From an uncultured bacterium (GTDB lineage Bacteria; Acidobacteriota; Thermoanaerobaculia; Multivoradales; JAHEKO01), in the NCBI GenBank assembly GCA_905479655.1, contig CAJQNK010000218.1, positions 1 to 32,759 on the forward strand: a DNA stretch of 32,759 nucleotides, given 5' to 3'. This document shows positions 8,481 to 17,166 of the stretch, one piece after another (position 1 is the first letter of the stretch; each line of letters opens with the position of its first letter). A program made the position numbers and the translations under genes. The notes beneath the pieces are model-generated. The model was not told the DNA's origin. It saw only the letters and a program-made list of their open reading frames with translations, and did no database searches.

Positions 8481-9467
8481 ATGACCTTCAAGGCACTCCT
8501 CGCCACCAAGACGGGCGACGAAGTCTCGACCGGCATGGCCGAGATGCAGGAGCGGGATCTCATGGACGGTGACGTCACCGTCGCCGTCGACTACTCGACC
8601 GTGAACTACAAGGACGCCCTGGCCACGACGGGGCGGGCGCCGGTGATTCGTCGGTTCCCGCTGATCCCGGGCATCGACTTCGCCGGCACCGTGGAGGAGT
8701 CCTCGGCCCCCGGCTTCGCCGTCGGCGACCGCGTGGTGGCCAACGGGTGGGGGCTGAGCCAGATCCATCACGGGGGATTCGCGCAGCGGGCGCGGGTGAA
8801 GGCCGAGTGGCTGATCGAGATCCCGGAGGGCCTCTCGACGAAGGACGCCATGGCGATCGGCACGGCCGGGTACACGGCCATGCTGTGCGTGCTGGCGCTG
8901 GAGCATGGCGGCCTGACGCCGGAGCACGGCGACGTCCTCGTCACCGGAGCTAACGGCGGCGTCGGGTCGATCGCGATCGCGATCCTCTCGGGCCTCGGCT
9001 ATCGCGTGCTCGCCTCCACCGGACGTCTCGACGAGGAGGAGTACCTGCGCGGCCTGGGGGCTTCGGAGATCATCGACCGTCACACCCTCTCGGAGTCCGG
9101 AGCGCCCATCGCCTCGGAGAGATGGGCGGGCGCCGTCGACTCGGTCGGCAGTCACACGCTGGCGAACGTGCTGGCGCAGACCCGGTACCGCGGCGTGGTG
9201 GCGGCCTGCGGCCTGGCTCAGGGCAGCGACCTCCCGGGTTCGGTCCTGCCCTTCATCCTGCGCAACGTGACGCTGTCGGGCATCGACTCCGTCAACGCGC
9301 CGCGGGAGGTCCGCATCCAGGCCTGGTCGCGGCTGGCACGCAACCTGGACCCGGGCAAGCTCGCCCGCACGACGCAGGTGGTCGGCCTGGCCGAGGTGCC
9401 CGCGGTCGTCGAGCGGATGTTCGCAGGCAAGGTCCAGGGGCGGACCGTCGTCGACGTCAACGGGTGA
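8481..9467 (+). CDS. acuI: Acrylyl-CoA reductase (YhdH/AcuI-type MDR oxidoreductase)
   Basis: Zinc-independent medium-chain dehydrogenase/reductase, 328 residues, close to the roughly 325 usual for YhdH/AcuI. The N-terminal GroES-like domain holds VNYKDALATTGRAPV and PLIPGIDFAGTV, the family signature. The Rossmann domain has TGANGGVGSIA at about residues 154-164 for NADPH. AcuI reduces acryloyl-CoA to propionyl-CoA and detoxifies acrylate made from 3-hydroxypropionate or DMSP; the substrate here is inferred from family. The ATG at 8481 has AAGGAGG at 8469-8475, so the longer frame from 8451 is rejected. There are no obvious pathway neighbours. An unrelated membrane protein gene starts 40 bp downstream. 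Confidence 0.88.
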   Translation: MTFKALLATKTGDEVSTGMAEMQERDLMDGDVTVAVDYSTVNYKDALATTGRAPVIRRFPLIPGIDFAGTVEESSAPGFAVGDRVVANGWGLSQIHHGGFAQRARVKAEWLIEIPEGLSTKDAMAIGTAGYTAMLCVLALEHGGLTPEHGDVLVTGANGGVGSIAIAILSGLGYRVLASTGRLDEEEYLRGLGASEIIDRHTLSESGAPIASERWAGAVDSVGSHTLANVLAQTRYRGVVAACGLAQGSDLPGSVLPFILRNVTLSGIDSVNAPREVRIQAWSRLARNLDPGKLARTTQVVGLAEVPAVVERMFAGKVQGRTVVDVNG

Positions 9468-9490
9468 CCGCGAGCCGCGGCGCCGCCCTG

Positions 9491-9496
9491 TACAAT
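9491..9496 (+). promoter_or_regulatory. -10 hexamer TACAAT before the membrane protein gene
   Basis: TACAAT ends 11 nt before the ATG at 9508. There is no Shine-Dalgarno and no clear -35. It implies a leader of only a few nucleotides. Confidence 0.45.
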
Positions 9497-9507
9497 CCCC
9501 CGTCGAC

Positions 9508-10302
9508 ATGAGATATCCATTCTCCATCGTCCTCGTCCTGACCCTGGCGGCGACCCTGCAGCTCGCCCCGGCGCCGGCCGCGTCCCAGGAGACCTCCGTC
9601 GAGGCTCTCCGGGTCTCTCTCTGGCCCGAGTACGACCGGCCCCAGATGCTGGTGATGCTCGAAGGCACGCTCGCTCCCGAGGAGGAGCTCCCGGCCACGC
9701 TGCTGTTGCCGCTGCCCGAGGGGGTCGAGGCCCCGCACGCGGTCGCCTGGCTCGACCCGACGGGTTGGAAGACGGCCGTCAACACCGTCGAGGACGGCGC
9801 CGGGGGCCGCCGGGTGAGGGTGAACCTGCCGAGCCTGTCCTTCCGACTGGAGTACTACGACGATCTCGAGAGGGACGGGGATCAACGGAGCTACGTCTTC
9901 GAGTGGCCCGGCGCGATCGAGGTCGGGCACCTGACCTACGACCTCCAGGTTCCGGGGGGCGCCCGGGAGCTCACGACGACGCCGCCGGCACCGAACAGCA
10001 CCGTCGGGGCCGACGGGCTGACCTATCGGAGCGGCGCGCTGGGGCCGACCCCGGCCGGACAGAGCACGACCCTCGAGATCTCGTACGAGAGGGACTTCGA
10101 CGCCCTCACGGCCCCGCCCAGCTCGTTGCCCCCCCTCCCTCCCGCCCCCGCCGCGACGACGACCGGGACGACCGGGGTCGCCGGCGGCACCTCGGCGACG
10201 ACGACCGCGGCCTCGGGAACACCGATGTGGCCGGTCTACGTCGCCGTGGCCCTGCTGGTCGGGATCCTGATCGGCTTCTGGCTACGCCGTTCCGGTAGCT
10301 GA
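9508..10302 (+). CDS. Uncharacterised exported type-I membrane protein
   Basis: Not assigned to a known function. The protein has 264 residues: a Sec signal peptide (about 1-28, ending APAASQ), a roughly 170-residue extracytoplasmic beta-rich domain, a Pro/Ala/Thr-rich linker (about 203-240), one C-terminal transmembrane helix (about 242-259) and a short basic tail (WLRRSGS). This would anchor the domain outside the cytoplasmic membrane. The domain begins with LWPEYDRPQMLVMLEGTL, which reads like a conserved N-terminal block, and has EYYDDLERDGDQRSYVFEW in its middle. The ATG is almost leaderless behind TACAAT. It lies 40 bp after the acuI-like gene but has its own promoter signal, so shared transcription is uncertain. 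Confidence 0.75.
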   Translation: MRYPFSIVLVLTLAATLQLAPAPAASQETSVEALRVSLWPEYDRPQMLVMLEGTLAPEEELPATLLLPLPEGVEAPHAVAWLDPTGWKTAVNTVEDGAGGRRVRVNLPSLSFRLEYYDDLERDGDQRSYVFEWPGAIEVGHLTYDLQVPGGARELTTTPPAPNSTVGADGLTYRSGALGPTPAGQSTTLEISYERDFDALTAPPSSLPPLPPAPAATTTGTTGVAGGTSATTTAASGTPMWPVYVAVALLVGILIGFWLRRSGS

Positions 10303-10369
10303 GAGGAGCTGGACGCCTCGGCTGCGCCACGAGGTGGTCGGAGAGCATGATTCGTCCGCCCGGCTCCGC

Positions 10370-10981
10370 TCACTCCCCCTCGCGGCTGTTGTAGATCGTC
10401 CCGCCGCCCGCGGCGTACTCTTCGAGGACCGCCCGGCCCTCGGTCCGCAGCACGTCGCGGGTGACCCGGATGCCGCGGGCCTCCAGCTCCCGCCACCACG
10501 CCTCGGGCTTGGCGCCCTCGTCGAAGCCGATCGCCCTCGCGTCCTCGTCACGGGCGGCGGTGAGGAGGCCGCGCACGCCGGACCAGGGGACGGCGCCCAG
10601 ACACATGGAGCAGGGCTCGGTGCTGGCCGCCATCTCGTGGGCGGGCAGGCCCGGCGCGCCGAGGTCCCAGGTGCCGAGTCGCGACTGGGCCACGATGATG
10701 GCGACGATCTCGGCATGGAGGACGGAGCAGCCGCCCGGTTCGACAAGGTTGACACCGGGAGCTACGAGTCGGCCGCTCTCCGACTCGAAGATCGCGGCGC
10801 CGAAGGGCCCGCCGGTGCCCATGGCGACGTTGCGCCGGGCCAGGTCGACGGCGACGGCCATGCGCTCCTCGGCGGTGGCGTAGGTCCTGGCGACGGCGCC
10901 GTCGAAGGACGCCACGAGCCAGGGCGGCAGATCCAGTCGCCAGGAGGGCGCCAGGGGCCCCGCGGGTGGCCGCTCGGTCAT
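10370..10981 (-). CDS. Nucleoside/guanine deaminase-like protein
   Basis: Cytidine-deaminase-fold zinc hydrolase of 203 residues. Zinc ligands and catalytic Glu are visible: HAE with H89 and E91, and PCSMC with C124 and C127. The later stretch DEDARAIGFDEG resembles the C-terminal region of bacterial GuaD-type guanine deaminases, which convert guanine to xanthine. About 35 extra N-terminal residues precede the core. The ATG overlaps the xdhB stop codon (ATGA), so it is translationally coupled to xanthine dehydrogenase. That context favours guanine over cytidine or tRNA adenosine as substrate: its xanthine product would feed XdhAB. Assignment as guanine deaminase is inference; the deaminase fold is secure. 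It is the last gene of the operon. Confidence 0.85.
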   Translation of the reverse strand: MTERPPAGPLAPSWRLDLPPWLVASFDGAVARTYATAEERMAVAVDLARRNVAMGTGGPFGAAIFESESGRLVAPGVNLVEPGGCSVLHAEIVAIIVAQSRLGTWDLGAPGLPAHEMAASTEPCSMCLGAVPWSGVRGLLTAARDEDARAIGFDEGAKPEAWWRELEARGIRVTRDVLRTEGRAVLEEYAAGGGTIYNSREGE

Positions 10982-13305
10982 CGGACCTCCGCCGGGCTCT
11001 CTTCGCCCTCCGCGAACGCCGCTTCCGTCGCCCGCTCGCCCTGCGGGTAGAGGGCGAGGAGCACCCGTTCGGGCGTCAGCGGGGCCACGAGCGACGGCCT
11101 GGCCTCCGGGCTCGCGGCCCGGATGGCGTCGCGAATGGCGAAGAAGGCGCCGATGCCGTACATCAGCGGAGGCTCGCCCACGGCCTTGGAGCGGTAGACG
11201 GCGCCGTTGCCGGACTCCGTCTCGAACAGCTCGTACTCCAGCCTCTTCGGGGCGGCGTAGACGTCGGGGATCTTGTAGGTCGAGAGGGCGCCCGAGCGCA
11301 GCCGACCCGCCTCGTCGTAGATCACCTCCTCCATCGTCATCCACCCGATCCCCTGGACGATACCCCCCTCGACCTGGCCCCCGTCCACCGTGGGATTGAG
11401 GCTTTCGCCGACGTCGTGGACGACGTGGACGGCCTCGATCTCGTAGGTGCCCCGCAGGCGGTCGACGGACGCCAGCACGATGGCGGTGCCGTAGACGAGG
11501 TAGCCGAACGGGCTCCCCTTCTCGGTCTCCGCGTCGAAGTGGATCCCGGGCGTGGCGTAGAACGCATGCTCGGAGAGGTCGACGCGACGGAAGAAGGCGG
11601 CGCGGACGAGGGACTCCCAGTCGAGGGACTCCCGGCCGAGGCGGGTGGCGGTGGCGCCGACGACGACCCTCTCCTCGCGCAGATCGACCGAGCCCGCCTC
11701 GAGCCCCAGCTCGTTCGCGGCCAGGGACAGGAGGCGGCCGCGGATCGCCGAGCACGCCCGCACCAGGGCGTGGCCGTTGAGGTCGGCCGAGGCGCTGGCC
11801 GCCGTGGGCGAGGTGTTGGCGACCCGGGTGGTGTTGGTGGTCTCGATCTTCACCCGCGACGGATCGATGGAGAGGACCCGCGCCGCGATCTGGACCAGCT
11901 TGGTGTTGATCCCCTGCCCCATCTCCACCGCGGCGGTGCTCACCCCCACGCTACCGTCGCCGTAGACGTGGACCAGCACCGACGCCTGGTTCATGTGCGT
12001 CTTGGTGAAGGCGATGCCGAAGGCGATGGGCATGACGGCGAGGCCCAGCTTGCGCACCGGGTCCCGCGCGTTGTGCTCCGCCACGCGCCGCCGCAGCCCG
12101 GCCAGGTCGTAACGCTCCGCGCACCGGTCCCAGGTGGCCTCCGCCGTCGGCTCGTCCACGGCCTGGCCGTAGGGGAAGGTGTCGCCCACCCGCACCAGGT
12201 TGCGACGCTGGATCTCCGCGGCCTCGACGCCGGCCCTCTCTGCCACCGCCGCGATGGCCGCCTCCATCACGAACATCCCCTGGGGACCGCCGAACCCCCG
12301 GAAGGCGGTGTTGGGCGCCAGGTTCGTGCGGCACGAGTAGGCCGTCGCCCGGACGTTGGGCACGAAGTAGGCGTTGGTGGCGTGGAACAACGTCCGCTCC
12401 AGCACGGCCGGCGACAGGTCCGCCGCCGCCCCGGCGTTCTGGTGGAAGGTCACCTCGTAGGCGACGATCTTCAGGTCCTCGTCGAGACCGATGCGGAAGT
12501 CCGAGGAGTAGGGGTGACGGGTGCCGGTCATCCGCAGGTCGTCCAGGCGGTGCGGCACTAGCTTGACGGGCCGGGCCGTGCGGAGGGAGGCGAGCGCGGC
12601 CATCGTGGCCCAGGCGGAGGCCTGGTCCTCCTTGCCGCCGAAGCCGCCGCCGAGCCGTGTCACGTCGACCTCGATCTCCTTCATCGGCAGGCCCAGCACC
12701 CGGGCCACGCAGCGCTGCACCACGGTCGGCCCCTGGGTGGACGACCAGATCCTCAGCCCGCCCTTCTCCGTGCGGTGGGCATAGGCGCCCTGGGTCTCGA
12801 GATAGAGGTGCTCCTGACCGCCGGACTCCGCCACCCCCTCGACGACGTAGGCGCAATCCTCCCAGGCGGCGTCGACGTCGCCGCAGGAGAAGGTGCGCGG
12901 TGGCTGGATCAGCAGGCCGCGACGCCGCGCCTCCCGCGGGTCTGTGATCGCCGGGAGCTCGTCGATCTCGGCGCGGATCGCCCGGGTCGCCCGCCGGGCG
13001 ACGGCCTCGTCGACCGCGACGACGATCGCCATCGGCTGGCCGTCGTAGTGCACCTCGTCCTCGGCCAGGAGCGGCTCGTCGGGCAGGATGCCACCGATCT
13101 GGTTCTCCCCCGGGATCTCCGCGGCGGTCAGCACGGCCACGACGCCCGGGGTCTCGAGCGCCGGCCCGATCTCCAGCCGACGCACCCGGCCGTGGGCGAC
13201 CGGCGAGCCGAACACCGCCGCGTGCAGGGTGCCCTCGAGCTCGGGGAGGTCGTCCAGGTAAAGGGACTCCCCGCGCAGGTGGCCAGCCGAGTCGATGTTC
13301 CTCAC
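10978..13305 (-). CDS. xdhB: Xanthine dehydrogenase molybdopterin-binding subunit
   Basis: Large subunit of a molybdenum hydroxylase, 775 residues, which oxidises hypoxanthine and xanthine to urate in the cytoplasm together with XdhA. Signature blocks are intact: GGGFGGKE at about 219-226, FRGFGGPQG in the middle, EMGQGINTK, and the catalytic-Glu motif KAVGEPP with E711. The N-terminal third is the a/b hammerhead domain, followed by the molybdopterin-binding domains. The start is taken as the GTG at 13305, which overlaps the xdhA stop (GTGA) and gives MRNIDSAGHLRGES, the usual N-terminus. Other members of the superfamily (aldehyde or CO dehydrogenases) are less likely given the fused FeS/FAD partner and the deaminase neighbour. 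No xdhC maturation gene is in the window. Confidence 0.9.
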   Translation of the reverse strand: MRNIDSAGHLRGESLYLDDLPELEGTLHAAVFGSPVAHGRVRRLEIGPALETPGVVAVLTAAEIPGENQIGGILPDEPLLAEDEVHYDGQPMAIVVAVDEAVARRATRAIRAEIDELPAITDPREARRRGLLIQPPRTFSCGDVDAAWEDCAYVVEGVAESGGQEHLYLETQGAYAHRTEKGGLRIWSSTQGPTVVQRCVARVLGLPMKEIEVDVTRLGGGFGGKEDQASAWATMAALASLRTARPVKLVPHRLDDLRMTGTRHPYSSDFRIGLDEDLKIVAYEVTFHQNAGAAADLSPAVLERTLFHATNAYFVPNVRATAYSCRTNLAPNTAFRGFGGPQGMFVMEAAIAAVAERAGVEAAEIQRRNLVRVGDTFPYGQAVDEPTAEATWDRCAERYDLAGLRRRVAEHNARDPVRKLGLAVMPIAFGIAFTKTHMNQASVLVHVYGDGSVGVSTAAVEMGQGINTKLVQIAARVLSIDPSRVKIETTNTTRVANTSPTAASASADLNGHALVRACSAIRGRLLSLAANELGLEAGSVDLREERVVVGATATRLGRESLDWESLVRAAFFRRVDLSEHAFYATPGIHFDAETEKGSPFGYLVYGTAIVLASVDRLRGTYEIEAVHVVHDVGESLNPTVDGGQVEGGIVQGIGWMTMEEVIYDEAGRLRSGALSTYKIPDVYAAPKRLEYELFETESGNGAVYRSKAVGEPPLMYGIGAFFAIRDAIRAASPEARPSLVAPLTPERVLLALYPQGERATEAAFAEGEESPAEVR

Positions 13306-14744
13306 AGGAGCGCCTCCACCGGCACGGTCTCCGGGAAGAGCTCCACGAAGTGAGCGTAGACGAGCTGGCGCAGGAGCAGCCGCTTGTACTCCGCGGAGCC
13401 CCGGACGTCGCTGATCGGAGCGATCTCCTCGAGGGCGCTCGCCGCCGCCCAACGGGCCGTCTCCGCCGCCGCCGGCCGGCCGGCGAGCCCGGCGGAGGTC
13501 GCCGGCAACCGGAACGGCACCGGCGCCACGCCGCCCGCGGCCAGGGTCCCCTCGCGGATCACCCCGTCCTCGACCTCGAGACGCAGCGCCGAGTTGACGC
13601 TGGCGATGTCGAGATGGGTGCGCTTCGAGACCTTCTCGAAGTTGAAGCGGGTGCCGCCTCCGGGCGCCGCGAAGGAGATCGACACCACGCGCTCGTCCGT
13701 CGCCAGGTCCAGCTCCTTGTAGCCACGGTAGAGGTCGGCCAGCGGCAGTCGGCGCCGGGTCTCGCCGTCCGCCAGCAGCAGCTCGGCCTCGAGAGCCAGC
13801 AGGAAGATCGTCAGGTCGCCGATGGGGGAGGCGTTGACCAGGTTGCCGCCGAGGGTCGCCATGTTGCGGATCGGCGTCGAGGAGACGAGCTTCAGGTGCC
13901 GCTTCAGGCGCGGGAAGAGGCGCAGCAGGAGCGGCGACTCCCGCATCTCCTGCACCGTGGTCGACGCCCCCAGGACGATCCGCCCTCCCTCCTCGCGGAT
14001 CCCCCGGAGACGCGGGTCGTCGAGCAACAGGTCGACCGGCGCACCCTCCATCTCCTCCGGGCGCTGCACCCAGAGGTCGGTGCCGCCGCCCACCGATCCG
14101 CGCCGGCCCGTGCCCGAGGCCGTCCCCTCGTACGGCACGGACGCGCCGAGCTCGGCGAGTCGCCCCGGGATGGACACGAAGGAGGCGGGGATCCACCCGT
14201 TCGAGGCCAGCCAGCCGACCCGCTCCTCCACGTCCGCCGGGGCCAGGGCCGCGGAGACCCGTGCCGCCGCCCGCTCGATGGACTTGTAGCCCGTGCAACG
14301 GCAGATATTGCCGTCGATGGCCGCCACGGCCTCCTCCGCCGTGATCTCCTCCGCGGCCAGGCAGAAGCCGGCGAGCGAGACGACGAAGCCGACGGTGCAG
14401 AAGCCGCACTGGGTGGCGCCCTCCTCCGCCATGGCGCGCTGCACGGGATTCAGGCCGTCGGGGCTCAGGCCGTCGACGTTCAGGCCCTCCACCGTCACGA
14501 CGTGCGCGCCGTGGGCGTTGCCCAGGGGCATGAGGCAGGAGGTCATGGACCGGTAGCGGACCCGGCCCTCTTCGGCCCGGCGACCCACCAGCACCGTGCA
14601 GGCGCCGCAGTCACCCTCCCGACAGCCGACCTTGGTGCCGACCAAGCGCCGATCCCGGCGGACGAAGTCCAGTACCGTCCGGCCCGCCGGCTTGCGGGCG
14701 ACGACCTCGTCGTCGTTCAGGATGAAGCGGATCTCGGAGCCCAT
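13302..14744 (-). CDS. xdhA: Xanthine dehydrogenase FeS/FAD subunit
   Basis: Small subunit of xanthine dehydrogenase with iron-sulfur and FAD domains in one chain (XdhA type), 480 residues. The plant-type 2Fe-2S cluster is bound by C41, C46 and C49 (GCREGDCGAC) and a later Cys. The second 2Fe-2S domain has QCGFCTVGF and CRCTGY. The FAD domain shows ATLGGNLVNASPIGD, and a CO-dehydrogenase flavoprotein C-terminal domain follows. Electrons pass from the Mo site in XdhB through both clusters to FAD and NAD+. The start at 14744 matches the usual N-terminus. An in-frame ATG at 14789 encodes an upstream copy of the same MGSEI peptide, so a 495-residue form is possible. The stop overlaps the start of xdhB by 4 nt. 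Confidence 0.9.
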   Translation of the reverse strand: MGSEIRFILNDDEVVARKPAGRTVLDFVRRDRRLVGTKVGCREGDCGACTVLVGRRAEEGRVRYRSMTSCLMPLGNAHGAHVVTVEGLNVDGLSPDGLNPVQRAMAEEGATQCGFCTVGFVVSLAGFCLAAEEITAEEAVAAIDGNICRCTGYKSIERAAARVSAALAPADVEERVGWLASNGWIPASFVSIPGRLAELGASVPYEGTASGTGRRGSVGGGTDLWVQRPEEMEGAPVDLLLDDPRLRGIREEGGRIVLGASTTVQEMRESPLLLRLFPRLKRHLKLVSSTPIRNMATLGGNLVNASPIGDLTIFLLALEAELLLADGETRRRLPLADLYRGYKELDLATDERVVSISFAAPGGGTRFNFEKVSKRTHLDIASVNSALRLEVEDGVIREGTLAAGGVAPVPFRLPATSAGLAGRPAAAETARWAAASALEEIAPISDVRGSAEYKRLLLRQLVYAHFVELFPETVPVEALL

Positions 14745-15056
14745 GCGTCGCTCGGATTGAGGATTCTCCTCGGGGATTTCCGACCCCATCCTACAGCGTC
14801 GGCGGCGCTCCCCCGACCCCAACCGGCCCGATTGTCATGGTCCTGTTATTCATGTCTGGTTCATGACCCCCTTGCTATCAATTGCCTCCATCGAGAACGA
14901 GCGTCTGCGTGCCGTCGACTGGGAGCTCTTCCAGCAGAGTCCGGTGAGGGGCTGCGGCACAGCGAGGCGAAGGGGGCTCCACCTGCCGACCGGGTCCAGG
15001 AGCCACCTCCCACCACCCTGAATCCGACCCGGCGAAACGAGAAGGAGAACCACTCA

Positions 15057-16979
15057 ATGAAGCGATTGCTCCCCCTGGCCTGTCTGCTCCTGGTGGCGGC
15101 CACACCGGTCTTCGCCCAGCTCTCCGAGCGGCCCGGCACCTCCGACGACACATCGAAGGGCGCCAAGGACCTCTCGGGCCTGTCGATCAAGACCCCGCGC
15201 ACCCGGGTCGTGCACACCATCGACCCCGAGCTCGCGGGCGGCTCGATGTACCTCCAGACCTACGATCCCTTCCTCGCCTTCAAGATGGGCAAGGATCTGA
15301 CCCAGCGCGAGATGCGTCCTCGCGACGGCGTCTTCTCCGCGGGCATCGCGAACCTCAAGGGGATCCTGGCCGACGGCGAGACCCCGGCGATCACCGGCAA
15401 CGACCAGGTCTCGTGCGGTGGCTGCCACAACATGCCCTACCGGGACGGCGGCGCCGGCACCAACTTCGCCAAGAAGGCCGGCCTCGGCCGCAACTCGACC
15501 CACTTCTTCGGCGCCGGCATCCAGGAGATGATCGCCTGGCAGGTCCGCCAGAAGATGATGCAGCAGATCGACGACAACCGGAACAACTGGGTCGACGCCG
15601 CGGAGTTCGACGCCAACCCGATCCTGGTCGCCCCCACGCAGGGTGCCCCAGGCATCGACTACGGCATGAGCGGCGACAACAACGCCGACGGCCAGCCGGA
15701 CCTGAACAACATCTTCCGCGTCTGGTTCGTGGACTCCAGCGGCCTCCACATCCCCGAGGCCACCAGCCTCGACGACCCGGGCGTGGCCGGCTACAACTTC
15801 ATCCTCGAGGTGTTCGGCTGGGGCGAGAAGCGCTTCAACCTGAACACCACGAACCGGGTCTTCGTGTGGGATCCGTTCGCGGCCCACGGCGGTCTGGACG
15901 CCTACGACCCGACGACGGCCTTCGACCCGGACGGTGACGGCTGGTCCCAGGTCTCGAACGCCGGCTTCCAGCAGACGCCCATCGGCCACATCCCGCCGGA
16001 TCGGGGTCTGGCCGTCAACAGCGTCGGCCTGTCGATCGACGATCCCGACGGTGACGGCTACATCAGCGAGATCACCGAGGGCGACCTGGACGTCGCCGAG
16101 TGGTACCTGCTGAACAACCCGCGGCCGGGCATGGGCGAGCAGAACGCCCTCACGCGGCGCGGCAAGCAGGTCTTCGCCAGCCTCGGCTGCAACTCCTGCC
16201 ACGTCTCCCAGTGGCTGATCGAGGCCGCCAACCCCGGCGCCTCGGACATCCACGAGCAGTACCTGGGCGACCTGCGGTTCTTCGACCTCGACGTGAGGTA
16301 CGACGAGGACGACGGTCGCCTCGAGGGCGAGCTCACCATGCTCGCCTCCCAGGACGAGAACGGCAAGTGGGTGCGCAACAAGGGCTCGTACCTCGTGCAG
16401 GGCATCGGCACCGACTTCAAGCACCACGAGATGGGGCCGGAGCTCGAGGACCTGCAGTACGACGGCACCGTCGTCACCGCCTTCCGTACCGGCCTGCTGT
16501 GGGGCAACGGCGCCACGGGCTTCCCGTGGGGCCACGACGGCAAGTCGATGACCATCCACGACATCATCCTCCGCCACGGCGGCGAGTCCCAGGCCGAGCG
16601 CGACGCGTACGACAACGCCTCGCTCCAGGACCAGGTCTCGCTGCAGGCGTTCCTCAACTCGCTGCTCCTCTACCCGACCGACCAGACGCCCGCCGACATC
16701 GACGGCGACGGCGTCATCTCGGAGAACTTCATGGTCGCCGGCAAGGACACGGGCATCGAGCGCTTCAATCCCGAGTGGCTGTTCTCGACGCCGGCCGAGA
16801 TCGAGGGCATGACGACCAACCCGCAGGGCGAGCTCATCCGCTCGAATGCCCTGCTCAACATCGGGCCGGCCTACCAGCTCGCCACCCCCTACCTCCGGGA
16901 CCCGGACCTCGACGGCTTCTCGGACGTGCAGGACGAGTGCCCGGGCGTGACCGGGTACAAGGACGGCTGCAACATGTAG
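15057..16979 (+). CDS. Exported di-heme oxidoreductase (DUF1111-like) with Ca-loop motifs
   Basis: Periplasmic c-type cytochrome of 640 residues with a Sec signal (1-20, TPVFA then Q). Two haem-attachment motifs are present: CGGCH at 120-124 and CNSCH at 378-382. The C-terminal HDGKSMTIHDIILRHGGE and the following AFLNSLLLYP block match the di-haem oxidoreductase / DUF1111 family, whose members are thought to be peroxidase- or thiol-oxidoreductase-like; the substrate is unknown. Unusually, it carries several DxDxDG-type loops: a full EF-hand pattern at D172-E183, TSP3- or dockerin-like loops at 207-215, 290-295, 329-336 and 547-554, and a C-terminal DPDLDGFSDVQDECP at 615-629. The ATG at 15057 has GAAGGAG 9 nt upstream. 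It is monocistronic, with a terminator 40 bp downstream. Confidence 0.88.
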   Translation: MKRLLPLACLLLVAATPVFAQLSERPGTSDDTSKGAKDLSGLSIKTPRTRVVHTIDPELAGGSMYLQTYDPFLAFKMGKDLTQREMRPRDGVFSAGIANLKGILADGETPAITGNDQVSCGGCHNMPYRDGGAGTNFAKKAGLGRNSTHFFGAGIQEMIAWQVRQKMMQQIDDNRNNWVDAAEFDANPILVAPTQGAPGIDYGMSGDNNADGQPDLNNIFRVWFVDSSGLHIPEATSLDDPGVAGYNFILEVFGWGEKRFNLNTTNRVFVWDPFAAHGGLDAYDPTTAFDPDGDGWSQVSNAGFQQTPIGHIPPDRGLAVNSVGLSIDDPDGDGYISEITEGDLDVAEWYLLNNPRPGMGEQNALTRRGKQVFASLGCNSCHVSQWLIEAANPGASDIHEQYLGDLRFFDLDVRYDEDDGRLEGELTMLASQDENGKWVRNKGSYLVQGIGTDFKHHEMGPELEDLQYDGTVVTAFRTGLLWGNGATGFPWGHDGKSMTIHDIILRHGGESQAERDAYDNASLQDQVSLQAFLNSLLLYPTDQTPADIDGDGVISENFMVAGKDTGIERFNPEWLFSTPAEIEGMTTNPQGELIRSNALLNIGPAYQLATPYLRDPDLDGFSDVQDECPGVTGYKDGCNM

Positions 16980-16989
16980 CCTGATCGCC

Positions 16990-17055
16990 GGCTGCCGACC
17001 GTGGCAGCCAGCTCTTCCGGGCGGGGCGCTCCGTGCGCTCCGCCCTTCTTCTTGT
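16990..17055 (+). terminator. Intrinsic terminator of the di-heme gene
   Basis: Two hairpins in a row. The first is a 7-bp stem, 16990-16996 with 17003-17009. The second and stronger is 17019-17029 pairing with 17035-17045 (11 bp including one G-U, 5-nt loop), followed at once by the T-rich tail TTCTTCTTGTCGTCTT. This is a textbook rho-independent layout. Confidence 0.8.
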
Positions 17056-17153
17056 CGTCTTGCCTCGATCGCCGGCGGCGGGTCCTCGGACCTCGCGACC
17101 CCGGCGCCCCCGAGGCCCCGGGCAGCCGAGGAAACTGGACACAATCGGTCCTG

Positions 17154-17159
17154 TATAAT
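17154..17159 (+). promoter_or_regulatory. Consensus -10 TATAAT upstream of mini-ORF and rmuC
   Basis: A perfect TATAAT in very GC-rich surroundings. Seven bases separate it from a GTG at 17167. At a 17-bp spacing the -35 would be GAAACT (17131-17136), a poor match. It probably drives the mini-ORF and, with a leader of about 255 nt, rmuC. Confidence 0.6.
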
Positions 17160-17166
17160 CCGGCCC

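Noticed and set aside
8328..9785. 485-codon minus-strand frame containing the EDAKTRRR repeat
   Set aside because: It runs antisense to the acuI-like gene, and the repeat translation is a known artefact of the 8-bp array.
14863..15020. Plus-strand frame MTPLLSIASIENERLRAV... in the gap before the di-heme gene
   Set aside because: No Shine-Dalgarno, no -10 at leaderless spacing, and an Arg/Pro-rich tail; there is nothing to support coding.
14850..15053. Minus-strand frame of 67 codons in the same gap
   Set aside because: No ribosome-binding site, no family resemblance and no matching promoter.
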